Origin: Zymomonas mobilis | GTDB taxonomy: Bacteria; Pseudomonadota; Alphaproteobacteria; Sphingomonadales; Sphingomonadaceae | Direction: 5' to 3' | Assembly (NCBI RefSeq): GCF_006715975.1 | Contig: NZ_VFOF01000001.1 | Location: 320,001-384,000, forward strand | Length of the DNA: 64,000 bases | Part shown: in pieces, positions 10,994 through 20,371 of the stretch | Layout of the letters: each line of letters begins with the position of its first letter | Position numbering within the stretch: position 1 is the first letter of the stretch | Notes under the pieces: generated by a model | What the model was told of the DNA's origin: nothing | The model's database searches: none | Seen by the model: the letters and a program-made list of their open reading frames with translations, nothing else | Made by a program: the position numbers and the translations under genes

Positions 10994-12544
10994 TTATTTT
11001 TGTTTGAATTCAACGAGGTCTGGCCCCGTTAACTGGTAATGGGCGGACTGGATGAAGTGATCAGGATTAACCGGCGCATTGTTATAATGCACTTCATAGT
11101 GAAGATGGGGGCCTGTCGAAAGGCCGCTTGTCCCAATCTGCCCAATGGTTTGTCCTTGCTGAACAATCTGCCCCTGATGAACATGTAGGCAGCTCATATG
11201 AGCATAGGCGGTTTCAATACCTTGTCCGTGATTTACGGTCGCAAAATTGCCATAGCCTGATTTTCGACCGGCAAAAGTCACGCGTCCAGCTGATGCGGAT
11301 TTTACTGCTGTTCCGTAAGGACTGCTGATATCAATGCCTTTGTGAAAGCGGGTAAATCCCAAAATAGGATGAAAGCGATAGCCAAAGGGTGATGATATTC
11401 TGCCCGCTACCGGAAGAATAAAGTTATTGGGGGAAACAAGGGGAGCCTGACCTTTGTTATCCAGCCAATAAATTTGGCCATTTTTTTCCCATTTAAAAAG
11501 CTGAACCTGTACAGGGTCGCTTTTACGGGTGGTGTTTTGAGAATCCGTTTGCGCCAAAGCAATATAGAGTGGGTCGCCTATCGCCTTTTCACCCAAGCTA
11601 TTTTCTCTTTGATTAAGTACGATATTGAGCCGTGTTTTATGGCGCAAAAAGAGACGTGGATTGGGCAGCTGCCTTTTTAATAATTGTTCGATTTTATCCG
11701 CCAATGAGGCAGGAATACCGGCAGTTTGGCTATCTTCTTTGATGTTTTTATCAATAGAAAAACTAAATTTTATCGGGCGGGTAACGAACGGTATTGTATA
11801 TTGTGTGAGCTTTAGCCCATCCGTTCCACGGTCAATATTGACCATGCTATCAAATGAAGCTCTGAAATTGAGATGGCTCATCCTGCGGGCTTGGAGCGAA
11901 CTGCTGGGGGGCAGGGTGATGATATGAAAAGCGGTGTCGTTGCTAATCGAATTTTTAGGCACGCTGGTTGTAATCAGCTTTTCAATTTCTTGGGCTTCCT
12001 GTGTCGAAAGACCGGCTTTTTCAAAAAGACGGGTAAGTGGTATCCCGTTTTCTTTCTTTAAAAAACGTACCGTCGATGCGGGGGATGCTGCCACTTCTGA
12101 TTGGGATGCGATGACGCCGGCTTTTGGGGGTGCTGGAAAGAAGTGATCCATCCCGACAAGGGTTGTCGATAAAGGGGTTTTTTGCGGATTAGATTTTATG
12201 ATCGGCGCGACGGCTTCGCTTTCCGGCGGCAGAAAATTTTTGTGCGTTGACGGATGGGTCAGCAAAGCGGCGGTAATCAGAGAGGTTAAGCTGAAAGCGC
12301 CGCGCCACCAACGGGCAGAGCCGATGGATTCCGCCAGATTGATGACCCAATCATCTCTGAGCATCCATGTTCTGAGTTGGAGCCATTCGGCACCGGATGA
12401 GGTCGGCATAGCAGGGGCGGTCGTAAATGCCCGCAATCTGTCAACCATCATTCTCAACGCCAGATTTTGAGATCCGCTGTTATCGTGATGTCCCTGTGAC
12501 AAATGTGGTTTGGCGGCGCCTTCTGCCATTTCGTGTAACCTCAA
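10994..12544 (-). CDS. M23-family (LytM) murein endopeptidase, membrane-anchored
   Basis: This 516-aa protein ends in a complete peptidase M23 domain (about residues 375-500): FHKGIDISSPYGT supplies the first zinc His and Asp, and GPHLHYEV holds the HxH motif. This group cuts peptide cross-links in peptidoglycan. One hydrophobic segment near residues 85-103 (ARWWRGAFSLTSLITAALL) should anchor it in the inner membrane with a short cytoplasmic N-terminus; the middle resembles the Csd3/MepM-type regulatory region that precedes LytM domains. It is monocistronic and divergent from the helicase gene. Because the metal ligands are present, it is likely an active enzyme rather than an EnvC/NlpD-type activator. 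Confidence 0.9.
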   Translation of the reverse strand: MRLHEMAEGAAKPHLSQGHHDNSGSQNLALRMMVDRLRAFTTAPAMPTSSGAEWLQLRTWMLRDDWVINLAESIGSARWWRGAFSLTSLITAALLTHPSTHKNFLPPESEAVAPIIKSNPQKTPLSTTLVGMDHFFPAPPKAGVIASQSEVAASPASTVRFLKKENGIPLTRLFEKAGLSTQEAQEIEKLITTSVPKNSISNDTAFHIITLPPSSSLQARRMSHLNFRASFDSMVNIDRGTDGLKLTQYTIPFVTRPIKFSFSIDKNIKEDSQTAGIPASLADKIEQLLKRQLPNPRLFLRHKTRLNIVLNQRENSLGEKAIGDPLYIALAQTDSQNTTRKSDPVQVQLFKWEKNGQIYWLDNKGQAPLVSPNNFILPVAGRISSPFGYRFHPILGFTRFHKGIDISSPYGTAVKSASAGRVTFAGRKSGYGNFATVNHGQGIETAYAHMSCLHVHQGQIVQQGQTIGQIGTSGLSTGPHLHYEVHYNNAPVNPDHFIQSAHYQLTGPDLVEFKQK

Positions 12545-12878
12545 TCAATAAATGCGACCTTTGAGCTTTTTTAAGGCCACAGTCATATGCGCTGTCCGGT
12601 TTGGTAAGACTGTTTTTGTGCCTGACAACCATAAAGCCGAGTAGGCTTTTTGCCGGATAAACCTTTGTATTCGGTAAAGATTTGACTTCTTTAACGGAAA
12701 AAACAGTCAAAAATTCAATAATTGCGATAAGATATAGCTTAATTTGCGATGAACGGAAAAAGCTTTTGATAAAAAAATCAGCTTAGGAAGGCTGTTCCCG
12801 CGTAAAAATTCAATTTTGGAAATCGGCAGAGGATAACAGCTTGTCTTTTATCCTTTAAACCCCGACATATAACGCACT
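12545..12878. other. Divergent intergenic region between M23 peptidase and helicase genes
   Basis: This 334-bp gap must hold promoters for both neighbours. It is AT-rich in its helicase-proximal half. I see no good -35/-10 pair, RNA gene or credible small gene. Confidence 0.5.
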
Positions 12879-15716
12879 ATGTCCCGTCTTTTTTCTTCGT
12901 CCTCCGTCATTGCCGTTTTGGGACCCACCAATACTGGCAAAACCCATTATGCTGTTCAACGGATGTGTTCTTATACATCAGGGGTTATTGGATTTCCTTT
13001 GCGTCTATTAGCGCGGGAAGTTTATGACCGCGTTGTTGCGATCAAAGGTGCCGAGCGGGTGGCTTTGATTACGGGCGAAGAGAAAATTCTTCCGGCCAAA
13101 GCGCAGTATTTCCTTTGCACCGCAGAATCTATGCCGATGAACCGCGACTTTGCCTTTGCGGCTTTGGACGAGGTGCAATTAGGCTGTGACCGCGAAAGAG
13201 GGCATGTTTTTACCGATCGCCTTTTGAATTTGCGCGGGCGGGAAGAAACGATGTTTTTAGGGTCGGATGCGCTTCGGCCTTTATTACGTCGTCTTATTCC
13301 CGGAATTGAAATTGTAAGCCGTCCGCGTTTTTCTACGCTGTCCTATAGTGGCCCTACCAAATTATCACGATTACCGCCTCGGTCAGCGATCGTCGCCTTT
13401 TCTGCCGAGGAAGTCTATGCCACAGCCGAAATGCTGCGGCGGTTACGGGGCGGGGCTGCTGTTGTGATGGGCGCCTTGTCTCCACGCACCCGAAATGCCC
13501 AAGTCGAGATGTTTCAGGCGGGCGAAGTTAATTATTTAGTGGCGACCGATGCCATTGGTATGGGACTCAATATGGATGTGAGTCATGTTGCCTTTGCTTC
13601 CTTGAGTAAATTTGATGGGCGACAAGTGCGCCGCCTTACCATCCCTGAAATGGCGCAGATTGCAGGTCGTGCGGGGCGGTATCAGCGAGACGGTAGTTTT
13701 GGCGTTTTGCAATGGCCGGGGGAATCTCTCGAATTTAGGGATGAAGAAGTTTCGGCAATTGAAGAGCATCATTTCTCACCGGCTGAATATTTATATTGGC
13801 GCGAAGGTGAGCCAGATGTCAGCGGATTGGATTCCCTGATCGCGTCTTTAGAACGTAAGCCCGGACTGCCTTTGTTACGCGCCGCACCAGAAAGTTATGA
13901 TTTAGCTGTTTTGCATAAATTAGCCGCTGATCCGACGATCAGAGAAAGGTCGCGTTCTTCTTTGGCGGTCAAACGGCTTTGGGCGACTTGTGGTTTACCT
14001 GATTTTAGAAAAACCGGCATTGAAGCGCATAGCCGTTTAGTGCGGCGGATTTTTTGTTATCTGACAGAAGGGAATGGTTATCTGCCCGTCAGTTGGGTTG
14101 CTGATGAAATCGTGAAATTGGATAATGTCCAAGGCGATGTCCCGACTTTGTCGGAGCGTTTGGCCGGTATCCGTATTTGGGCCTATATCGCCCATAGATC
14201 AGACTGGTTAGAAAATCCGACCAAATGGGCTGAACGAACGCGTGCCTTGGAAGAAAAATTATCCGATGCTTTGCATGAACGGTTAACGCAGCGCTTTGTT
14301 GATCGTCGCACCTCTATTCTGATGCAGGATATGGGGAAGGCTGGATTGGATATGCTGCCCACCGAATTTGCGGAGGATGGTGTCGTTTTGGTCGGGGGAG
14401 AATCCATCGGACGGTTGGAAGGTTTTTCTTTCCAAGTCGATCCGGCTGCCCGCCATGGCGATATGAAGCGTTTACATGCGGCGGCAGAACGGCGTTTGGG
14501 TGGTGAGCTGGCGCGAAGAGCAAAAGCTTTACAGAATGATAAAGATGAAGCCTTCTCCCTGTTGGCAGAAAAAGGGAAAAAAATAGGGCTGTTATGGCAG
14601 AGCTATCCGGTTGCCTATCTAGAGCGCGGTAAGTCGTTTTTGACCCCTCGTGTGAAATTAAGCCGTTCACTTGATCGTTTACTGCCTGCTGACCAAAAAC
14701 AGATCGAAGAACGTTTAACCTTGTGGCTGCATAATAATATTCAGAGAAGACTGGGGGCTTTGGTCAAATTATCTGAATTATCTGGACAGGCTGACACGCC
14801 GCCTTCTTTGCGGGCATTATTTGCGTCTTTGGTCGAAAAGGGGGGATATCTGCCACGGGCTGAAATGGATGATATCCTGAAAATATTGAATCGGCCTTTG
14901 AAAAAGCAGGCGGCGATATTGGGTATCCGTTTCGGACGTTTAGATATTTTTATGCCAGCTTTGTTAAAACCACAGGCTATCCGTTGGCGATTGGCTTTGC
15001 TGACGGTCTTTCGCGATCAGATTTTATCATTTTTCCCAGAGAGTACTGGATCAGCGATAGAAACGCCGAGAGATAGTGAAACGGCGGAAATGGCCGGCTT
15101 GGTCGGCTTCCGGTCTTTGGGAGCTCAAATGCTGCGGGTGGATAGTGCCGAGAAATTGGCTTGTATGGTGCATGATCGCCGTTTACCTAAAGGAGAGGCC
15201 TCTGTTGAAAAGAAAGCTTCCGGTAAAAAGCCGCAACCGCCTTTAGCGAAGAAAAAAGCCGAGGTTGAAGCCGCATTGCCTTCTGCGAAAAAGCGCGCAG
15301 AGAAGGGGCGTGATTCTTTGGAAGTGAAGCCGCCAAAGAAAAAAACGGCCAAAAATGTAAAAGTGGCTTTGTCGCCACCGTCAGCCCAAGAAAACCTAAA
15401 GACGAAAAACTATAAGAAGAAAAAAGAAGATATTTCGCCCAAGGAAAAGACAGAGAAGAAAAATCTGTCCTTTGTTCCTGACCAGCGGATGATGCAGGGT
15501 ATGGGGCTGAAACCGGATGCTTTTGCTAAGTTGATGTTAAAATTGGGCTTTTATCCGGCGGAGAAAAAGCAAAAAGCTGAAGCTATCGTGAAAGATGAAG
15601 CGCAACAATGGGTGTGGCGTGGCGCAAAACGACGAGGGGGAAGCCGAACTGCTTTTCATAAAAAACAACCTGACATCCCTAATGCTTTTTCTGTTTTAGC
15701 CATTTTGAAAAAATGA
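12879..15716 (+). CDS. SUV3-like superfamily 2 RNA/DNA helicase
   Basis: This 945-aa protein matches the alphaproteobacterial relatives of mitochondrial SUV3, an RNA helicase that partners RNA-decay enzymes. Motifs in order: GPTNTGKTH (Walker A, residues 14-22), DEVQ (Walker B, near 95), a helicase C-terminal domain with ATDAIGMGLN, and QIAGRAGRYQRDG (motif VI, near 265). A SUV3-type C-terminal region follows. Residues about 770-870 are a low-complexity Lys/Ala/Glu tail, probably nucleic-acid binding and disordered. In many relatives a small S4-domain gene follows and then ferredoxin and CarD; here the S4 gene is missing. The function in this organism is inferred from the family. Confidence 0.88.
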   Translation: MSRLFSSSSVIAVLGPTNTGKTHYAVQRMCSYTSGVIGFPLRLLAREVYDRVVAIKGAERVALITGEEKILPAKAQYFLCTAESMPMNRDFAFAALDEVQLGCDRERGHVFTDRLLNLRGREETMFLGSDALRPLLRRLIPGIEIVSRPRFSTLSYSGPTKLSRLPPRSAIVAFSAEEVYATAEMLRRLRGGAAVVMGALSPRTRNAQVEMFQAGEVNYLVATDAIGMGLNMDVSHVAFASLSKFDGRQVRRLTIPEMAQIAGRAGRYQRDGSFGVLQWPGESLEFRDEEVSAIEEHHFSPAEYLYWREGEPDVSGLDSLIASLERKPGLPLLRAAPESYDLAVLHKLAADPTIRERSRSSLAVKRLWATCGLPDFRKTGIEAHSRLVRRIFCYLTEGNGYLPVSWVADEIVKLDNVQGDVPTLSERLAGIRIWAYIAHRSDWLENPTKWAERTRALEEKLSDALHERLTQRFVDRRTSILMQDMGKAGLDMLPTEFAEDGVVLVGGESIGRLEGFSFQVDPAARHGDMKRLHAAAERRLGGELARRAKALQNDKDEAFSLLAEKGKKIGLLWQSYPVAYLERGKSFLTPRVKLSRSLDRLLPADQKQIEERLTLWLHNNIQRRLGALVKLSELSGQADTPPSLRALFASLVEKGGYLPRAEMDDILKILNRPLKKQAAILGIRFGRLDIFMPALLKPQAIRWRLALLTVFRDQILSFFPESTGSAIETPRDSETAEMAGLVGFRSLGAQMLRVDSAEKLACMVHDRRLPKGEASVEKKASGKKPQPPLAKKKAEVEAALPSAKKRAEKGRDSLEVKPPKKKTAKNVKVALSPPSAQENLKTKNYKKKKEDISPKEKTEKKNLSFVPDQRMMQGMGLKPDAFAKLMLKLGFYPAEKKQKAEAIVKDEAQQWVWRGAKRRGGSRTAFHKKQPDIPNAFSVLAILKK

Positions 15717-15978
15717 TTTTTTTATGTCTTCTATAAAGAAACGTCTTTTTTAGCGTATTGGGCTATCGTTACATCCTGTAACGCTTCGGCACTTGTCAAA
15801 ATTTCATTTAATTCCTAGAGCAGGGCTTCCGTATTCTGGAAAGAGTAGGCGTTTGGCCGGAAAAGGGTTTTAAACCTTCCGTTTTTTGTGTTGGGCGTCT
15901 TTTGGTTGTTCATCAGGGTGCATCGTTCAGCTTGTACATTAAAGCCGCGACGTGATGCCCTTATCGGAGTTTCTTATA

Positions 15979-16317
15979 ATGACGTATGTCGTTACCGATG
16001 CCTGTATCCGTTGTAAATATATGGATTGCGTCGAGGTTTGCCCTGTAGATTGTTTCTATGAAGGCGAGAATATGCTCGTCATCAATCCCAACGAATGCAT
16101 TGATTGCGGTGTTTGTGAACCGGAATGCCCCGCAGAAGCTATTCTGCCCGATACCGAAAACGGGCTTGAAAGCTGGATGGAACTGAACCGTAAATACGCC
16201 GAAGAATGGCCGAACATCACGCATAAAACCGACGTCCCTGCCGATGCCGATGAAATGCGCGAAGTAACGGGCAAATTGGAAAAGTTCTTTTCACCAAAAC
16301 CGGGAAGCGGTGATTAA
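15979..16317 (+). CDS. fdxA: 7Fe/8Fe-type ferredoxin (FdxA)
   Basis: This 112-aa cytoplasmic electron carrier starts at ATG 15979 ([17 protein letters not shown]), preceded by GGAG 9 nt upstream; an open frame upstream adds nine unrelated residues. The first cluster has [18 protein letters not shown], in which the spacing fits a [3Fe-4S]/[4Fe-4S] ferredoxin, and the second is [12 protein letters not shown]. The C-terminal helix ([16 protein letters not shown]) is usual for the alphaproteobacterial FdxA type. It lies between the helicase and carD genes, an order seen in related genomes. Confidence 0.95.
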   Translation: MTYVVTDACIRCKYMDCVEVCPVDCFYEGENMLVINPNECIDCGVCEPECPAEAILPDTENGLESWMELNRKYAEEWPNITHKTDVPADADEMREVTGKLEKFFSPKPGSGD

Positions 16318-16361
16318 TCCCTTTTCTTTCTTTTACGTTTAAGAGTGCGTTTTGTGTTGTC

Positions 16362-16400
16362 AGCCTAATAACGTCCCTTAATTTTGGGCGTTATTAGGCT
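16362..16400. repeat. Long inverted repeat after the ferredoxin gene
   Basis: AGCCTAATAACG and its exact complement CGTTATTAGGCT are separated by 15 nt that add a CCC/GGG pair, giving a 15-bp stem with a one-base bulge. It starts 45 nt after the ferredoxin stop. It is not followed by a T run on either strand, so it is not a standard terminator; it could protect the mRNA 3' end or bind protein. The rest of the 16318-16645 gap holds the carD promoter region and no gene. Confidence 0.8.
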
Positions 16401-16645
16401 ATGACCTGTTGGAATTTTTCCTAATTTGTGTTAAAGAGTCTTCAGAAAAGAAGGTTTTCCAAGGATTTTATTTTAGGCAATCGGTGAACGGGTTGTCTTT
16501 TTTCATCCTAATGTATCGCAAAATGGGTTCTCTGCATCATGACTACCGACCTATGTCGGGCTATGATATCTAATTGTCCGGTACCTGATTTTTTAAGATC
16601 ATCAGTCATCGCACGGGAACCTTACCACAGGAAAGGTCGTATATA

Positions 16646-17200
16646 ATGGCTTCCAAGGCGCTGAGTTTCGTCGTCGGCGATTACGTCGTATATCCCAAGC
16701 ACGGTGTTGGGCGCGTAGTTGAATTACAAAGCCAGGAAATTGCCGGAACCCGTCTTGAACTTTATGTCCTGCGTTTTGAAAAAGAACGGATGACCTTGAG
16801 AGTTCCGACAAATAAAGCAGAAGCCGTCGGCATGAGAAAGCTTTCATCCAGTGCGACGCTTCAGGAAGCAATCCAGACTTTAAAGGGAAAACCCCGGATT
16901 AAGCGGACAATGTGGTCTCGGCGTGCGCAGGAATATGAAGCCAAGATCAATTCAGGTGATCTCGTTTCGATTGCTGAAGTCGTCCGCGATTTGTTCCGTG
17001 CCGATGATCAGCCGGAGCAGAGCTATTCTGAACGGCAGATTTTTGAAGGTGCCGCTTCCCGTCTTGCTCGTGAATTAGGGGCAATGGAAAATACGGATGA
17101 AGCACAAGCCCTCGATAAAATCTTTGATGTTTTGAAGGCTGCGGCAGAAGAACATCGCCAGTTGGTAAAAGAATTGGTTAAAGAAGAACCCGTCGAATAG
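16646..17200 (+). CDS. carD: CarD/CdnL-family transcription regulator
   Basis: This 184-aa protein binds RNA polymerase beta and stabilises open complexes at promoters such as those for rRNA. The N-terminal RNAP-interacting Tudor-like domain (residues 8-70) carries VVYPKHGVGRVVELQSQEI, and the helical C-terminal domain carries the WSRRAQEYEAKINSGD and VAEVVRDLFR-like segments of the family. The start is supported by AGGAAAGG about 10 nt upstream. A strong terminator follows. Confidence 0.95.
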   Translation: MASKALSFVVGDYVVYPKHGVGRVVELQSQEIAGTRLELYVLRFEKERMTLRVPTNKAEAVGMRKLSSSATLQEAIQTLKGKPRIKRTMWSRRAQEYEAKINSGDLVSIAEVVRDLFRADDQPEQSYSERQIFEGAASRLARELGAMENTDEAQALDKIFDVLKAAAEEHRQLVKELVKEEPVE

Positions 17201-17247
17201 TCAGAAAGCCTTGCAATAGGCTTTATTTTTATGACGATGTGTTTGCG

Positions 17248-17281
17248 AAAACGGCTTTTTTCTCGAAAAGCCGTTTTTTTT
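17248..17281 (+). terminator. Rho-independent terminator after carD
   Basis: A 12-bp stem (AAAACGGCTTTT / AAAAGCCGTTTT) with a 6-nt loop runs into a T run, 48 nt after the carD stop. Confidence 0.9.
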
Positions 17282-17349
17282 GTTGATTGTTATAATTACC
17301 TCTCTTTATCCCATAATATCGTTATTTTTTTATCGGGGTGGGGTAATTT

Positions 17350-18096
17350 ATGCGGCATCGTTACAAAATGGGGTTATGTGCCCTGATGCTTATTGTTGCA
17401 ATTCCGGTTGCTTTTAAAAAAATCCGGCCTTTTTTCTCGAGCGAGATTGGCCAATCCTATCGTTTCCAGCCTTTCAATAATATTTCTTTGGCGGGCGTAG
17501 AAGACGCTGAAATTATCGTAGGCGGTGATTATGCTGTGAATGTGCAAGGGTCTTCTCAGGCCGTCAAATCTTTAGATATGCAATTCCAAAATAACAGCCT
17601 GCATATTTTACATAAGAAAAAGGTGCTAGATTTTTTTAGCCATTATACAAAACCAGCCAAAATTCGGATCATCTTGCCTACGCTAAAGACAATCGTTTCG
17701 TCAGGTTCTTCTACTGTTTCAGTAAAAGGTGACGTCAAAAATGATCTTACCGTCGTTTTAAGTGGATCTGGAAACATTGTGATTTCTGGTAAAATTCAAG
17801 AAAACACAATGGCCGTTTTAAAGGGCTCTGGTCAGATATTCTTGTCTGATATCGATGCGGATAAGGTAGTTTCTAATGTTTTTGGATCCGGCGATATAAA
17901 GCTTGCGGGTGAATCCCATTCTTATACTGGCCTGCTTATGGGATCAGGAAAGATTGATATTAGCCAGCTTCAATCGAAAGAAGGCCACCTTTCGCTCATG
18001 GGATCGGGGGATATTGAAGTAAACCCCGCCGTCGATATGAGCGCATGGAAAATATCTAAAACAGGCAGTGGTACAATTCAGCCCAAAAAAGCCTGA
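17350..18096 (+). CDS. GIN-domain (DUF2807) envelope protein
   Basis: This 248-aa protein has an N-terminal hydrophobic segment (MGLCALMLIVAIPVAF) that acts as a signal peptide or anchor, followed by a DUF2807 "head GIN" domain. That domain is recognised by repeated turns such as SSGSSTVSVKGDV, LSGSGNIVISG, LKGSGQIFLS, FGSGDIKLAG, MGSGKIDIS, MGSGDIEVN and TGSGTIQP, spaced about 20 residues apart, which suggests a right-handed beta-solenoid. The start follows a GGGGTGGGG ribosome-binding region. The family is often called a putative adhesin, but its real role is unknown. It stands alone between carD and convergent metW. Confidence 0.8.
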   Translation: MRHRYKMGLCALMLIVAIPVAFKKIRPFFSSEIGQSYRFQPFNNISLAGVEDAEIIVGGDYAVNVQGSSQAVKSLDMQFQNNSLHILHKKKVLDFFSHYTKPAKIRIILPTLKTIVSSGSSTVSVKGDVKNDLTVVLSGSGNIVISGKIQENTMAVLKGSGQIFLSDIDADKVVSNVFGSGDIKLAGESHSYTGLLMGSGKIDISQLQSKEGHLSLMGSGDIEVNPAVDMSAWKISKTGSGTIQPKKA

Positions 18097-18119
18097 TTTT
18101 TATACAGCCTGTTTATGCA

Positions 18120-18767
18120 TTAACGATGCAATAAGAAAAGGGCGTTTTCTGCTCGCCAATTTGCGGCTTTGGCTGAAATCTGTTTATCGTGAGAGAAAAA
18201 CCAGCTTTCTTTCACTTTGTAATGATGCTGAGCCGCAAATTCGTAGAAATCTTCTATGGTCAACATGTGAATGTTGTCTGTTTCATACCATGAAATCGGC
18301 AGGATAGGGGTGACTGGCATTCTTCCCCTGAGCATTAAAGCCATTCTGACTTTCCAATAGGCAAAATTGGGGAAAGACACGAAAGCATAACGGCCAATGC
18401 GTAAAAGTTGGTTCAGAACCTGATGAGGGGCACGTGTCGTTTGCAATGTTTGGCTTAGGATCACGAAATCAAAAGCCTGATCGGGATAATTGACAAGGTC
18501 GGTATCAGCATCGCCTTGAATGACAGATAATCCGCGAGCGACCGCATGGCCAACATTCACCGGATTGATTTCTATCCCGCGCGCATCAATATTTTTGCTT
18601 TTTTTCAAAGCCGCGATCAGAGAACCATCACCACAACCAATATCAAGCACCCGGCTTTCAGGGATGATGTGATTAGAAATAATCGCAAAATCAGGCCGTG
18701 TCGGTTGCATGGACAGAGATAATTTGACCGAAGGATCTTCGAGGATTTGAGAATCTTTTAACGACAT
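18120..18767 (-). CDS. metW: Methionine biosynthesis protein MetW
   Basis: This 215-aa protein belongs to the MetW family of class I methyltransferase-like proteins: the SAM-binding motif VLDIGCGDGSLIAAL sits near residue 40, and GIEINPVNVGHAVARGLSVIQGD follows. In proteobacteria with this gene pair, MetW is needed for MetX to work, and the two are co-transcribed. The start overlaps the metX stop by one base (TAATG), so coupling is likely. It is convergent with the GIN-domain gene. Confidence 0.95.
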   Translation of the reverse strand: MSLKDSQILEDPSVKLSLSMQPTRPDFAIISNHIIPESRVLDIGCGDGSLIAALKKSKNIDARGIEINPVNVGHAVARGLSVIQGDADTDLVNYPDQAFDFVILSQTLQTTRAPHQVLNQLLRIGRYAFVSFPNFAYWKVRMALMLRGRMPVTPILPISWYETDNIHMLTIEDFYEFAAQHHYKVKESWFFSHDKQISAKAANWRAENALFLLHR

Positions 18768-19888
18768 TATGCGCGGTCACCCTCTAAAAAACCATGAACC
18801 GTCCGATGAAGATCCGGCGCATCCAGTAAAAAGGAATCATGACCATTCGGGTTAGATAATTCCATGAAGCTAACCGCAGCCCCTGCCGCATTTAGTGCGT
18901 GCACGATAACCCGCGATTCTGAGGTCGGATAAAGCCAGTCGCTGTCGAAACTGATGACACAAAAGCGGTTTTTTGTACCTCGGAAAGCATTGGCGAGTTT
19001 ACCGCCATGTTCTTCGGCTAGGTCGAAATAGTCGGTGGCGCGGGTGATATAAAGATAAGAATTGGCATCGAAACGTTCGACAAAACGAATGCCTTGATGC
19101 CTGAGATAACTTTCAATTTGGAAATCAGCGTCAAATCCGAAGCTTTTTTCCTGTCTTGATTGCAAGCGCCGTCCAAAACGGGCAGTTAAACCGGATTCCG
19201 ATAGATAGGTAATATGGGCTGCCATGCGGGCAACGGCTAGACCCGCTACCGGAGGGTCTTTTTCTTCGTAATAATTCCCTTGGCGCCATTTCGGGTCCGC
19301 CATGATCGCCTGACGTCCGACTTCATGAAACGCAATATTTTGAGCTGAATGACGTGCGGTTGAAGCAATCACAACCGCAGATTCTAGACGATCAGGATAG
19401 GTGGATGCCCATTCTAAGGCTTGCATCCCGCCCATAGATCCGCCGATGACTGCTTTTAATCGTTGAATACCTAAATAATCGAGCAGTTTTGCCTGTGCCC
19501 GCACCATATCCCTGATCGTAATGACAGGGAAATTCATTGCATAAGGCGTTTCGGTATCTGGAACAAAGCTGGCAGGTCCTGTTGAGCCCAAGCAGGAACC
19601 CAGAACATTCGAACAGATAATACAATAATGCTCGGGATCGATCGCTTTCCCTTTACCGATCATCCGTGACCACCAACCGGGCTTTCCCGTAATCGGATGG
19701 TCGGAAGCGGCAAATTGATCGGCGGTCAGAGGATGGCAGATAAGAATCGCATTCGAAGCATCTGCATTAAGCTGACCATAGGTTTCGTAGGCAATTTCAA
19801 TTCCGGTTAGCAGGCTGCCCCCGTCAAGAGCTAGTTCCCCCGGTAAAGTGATGTGCCGTTTAAGGCCAAAGCGTCTGTCATTACTCAT
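18767..19888 (-). CDS. metX: Homoserine O-acyltransferase MetX
   Basis: This 373-aa alpha/beta-hydrolase-fold enzyme acylates homoserine in methionine synthesis. The nucleophile elbow is [13 protein letters not shown] near residue 150, the catalytic Asp fits [13 protein letters not shown] and the His fits [11 protein letters not shown]. Whether it uses acetyl-CoA or succinyl-CoA cannot be settled from sequence inspection: MetX proteins paired with MetW are often succinyltransferases. No SAM-II type riboswitch was recognised in the 480-bp upstream gap. Confidence 0.95.
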   Translation of the reverse strand: MSNDRRFGLKRHITLPGELALDGGSLLTGIEIAYETYGQLNADASNAILICHPLTADQFAASDHPITGKPGWWSRMIGKGKAIDPEHYCIICSNVLGSCLGSTGPASFVPDTETPYAMNFPVITIRDMVRAQAKLLDYLGIQRLKAVIGGSMGGMQALEWASTYPDRLESAVVIASTARHSAQNIAFHEVGRQAIMADPKWRQGNYYEEKDPPVAGLAVARMAAHITYLSESGLTARFGRRLQSRQEKSFGFDADFQIESYLRHQGIRFVERFDANSYLYITRATDYFDLAEEHGGKLANAFRGTKNRFCVISFDSDWLYPTSESRVIVHALNAAGAAVSFMELSNPNGHDSFLLDAPDLHRTVHGFLEGDRA

Positions 19889-20371
19889 TATCTATTGTCG
19901 ATTGACGGTTGCCGCAGATATTGTCAACGTAGGATTGATGTTATTGGCAGGAAGCCAAGGACTATTTATCCCTTTTTATAATATTGCGTGTTTTTTGTAA
20001 CCATAAAGTCGGAATAAATTGTATTTTCGGAGAAGGCTCTATCGCGCATTAGAAATGTCGATAGATAGTGAGAATATCAGAGCTCAATTTTGATAGAGCC
20101 TAGCGTGAAATTGACTATCAAAGCAGAAAGCTTTTATGCCTAGTCGCTCTGAATGACATCCGGATGGCGTTGTTCAGCGTTTTTTAGGCTTTACAGCGGA
20201 TATTTTATTGAAGATTGGCGGTTTGTCGTTTTTAATCGAATGGGGTGAACAGATTATTGAAGGCGTTTCAACTGGCCGGACAGAAGGCTTGATTGATATA
20301 TTTGAAACGCAATAAAGCAAATTTTGATAACCGTTTTTGTTTTTATCCAGCCATAAAAGAAGGGAAGTAAT
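19889..20371. other. Divergent intergenic region with two inverted repeats
   Basis: This 483-bp gap lies between metX and the SDR gene. It contains GGCTCTATC at 20035-20043 with its exact complement at 20092-20100, and GCGTTTCA at 20263-20270 with its complement at 20303-20310. I find no gene, no recognisable riboswitch and no strong promoter pair. Confidence 0.55.

Noticed and set aside
19889-20371. SAM-II type riboswitch upstream of metX.
   Set aside because: The conserved pseudoknot strings are not visible on the minus strand.
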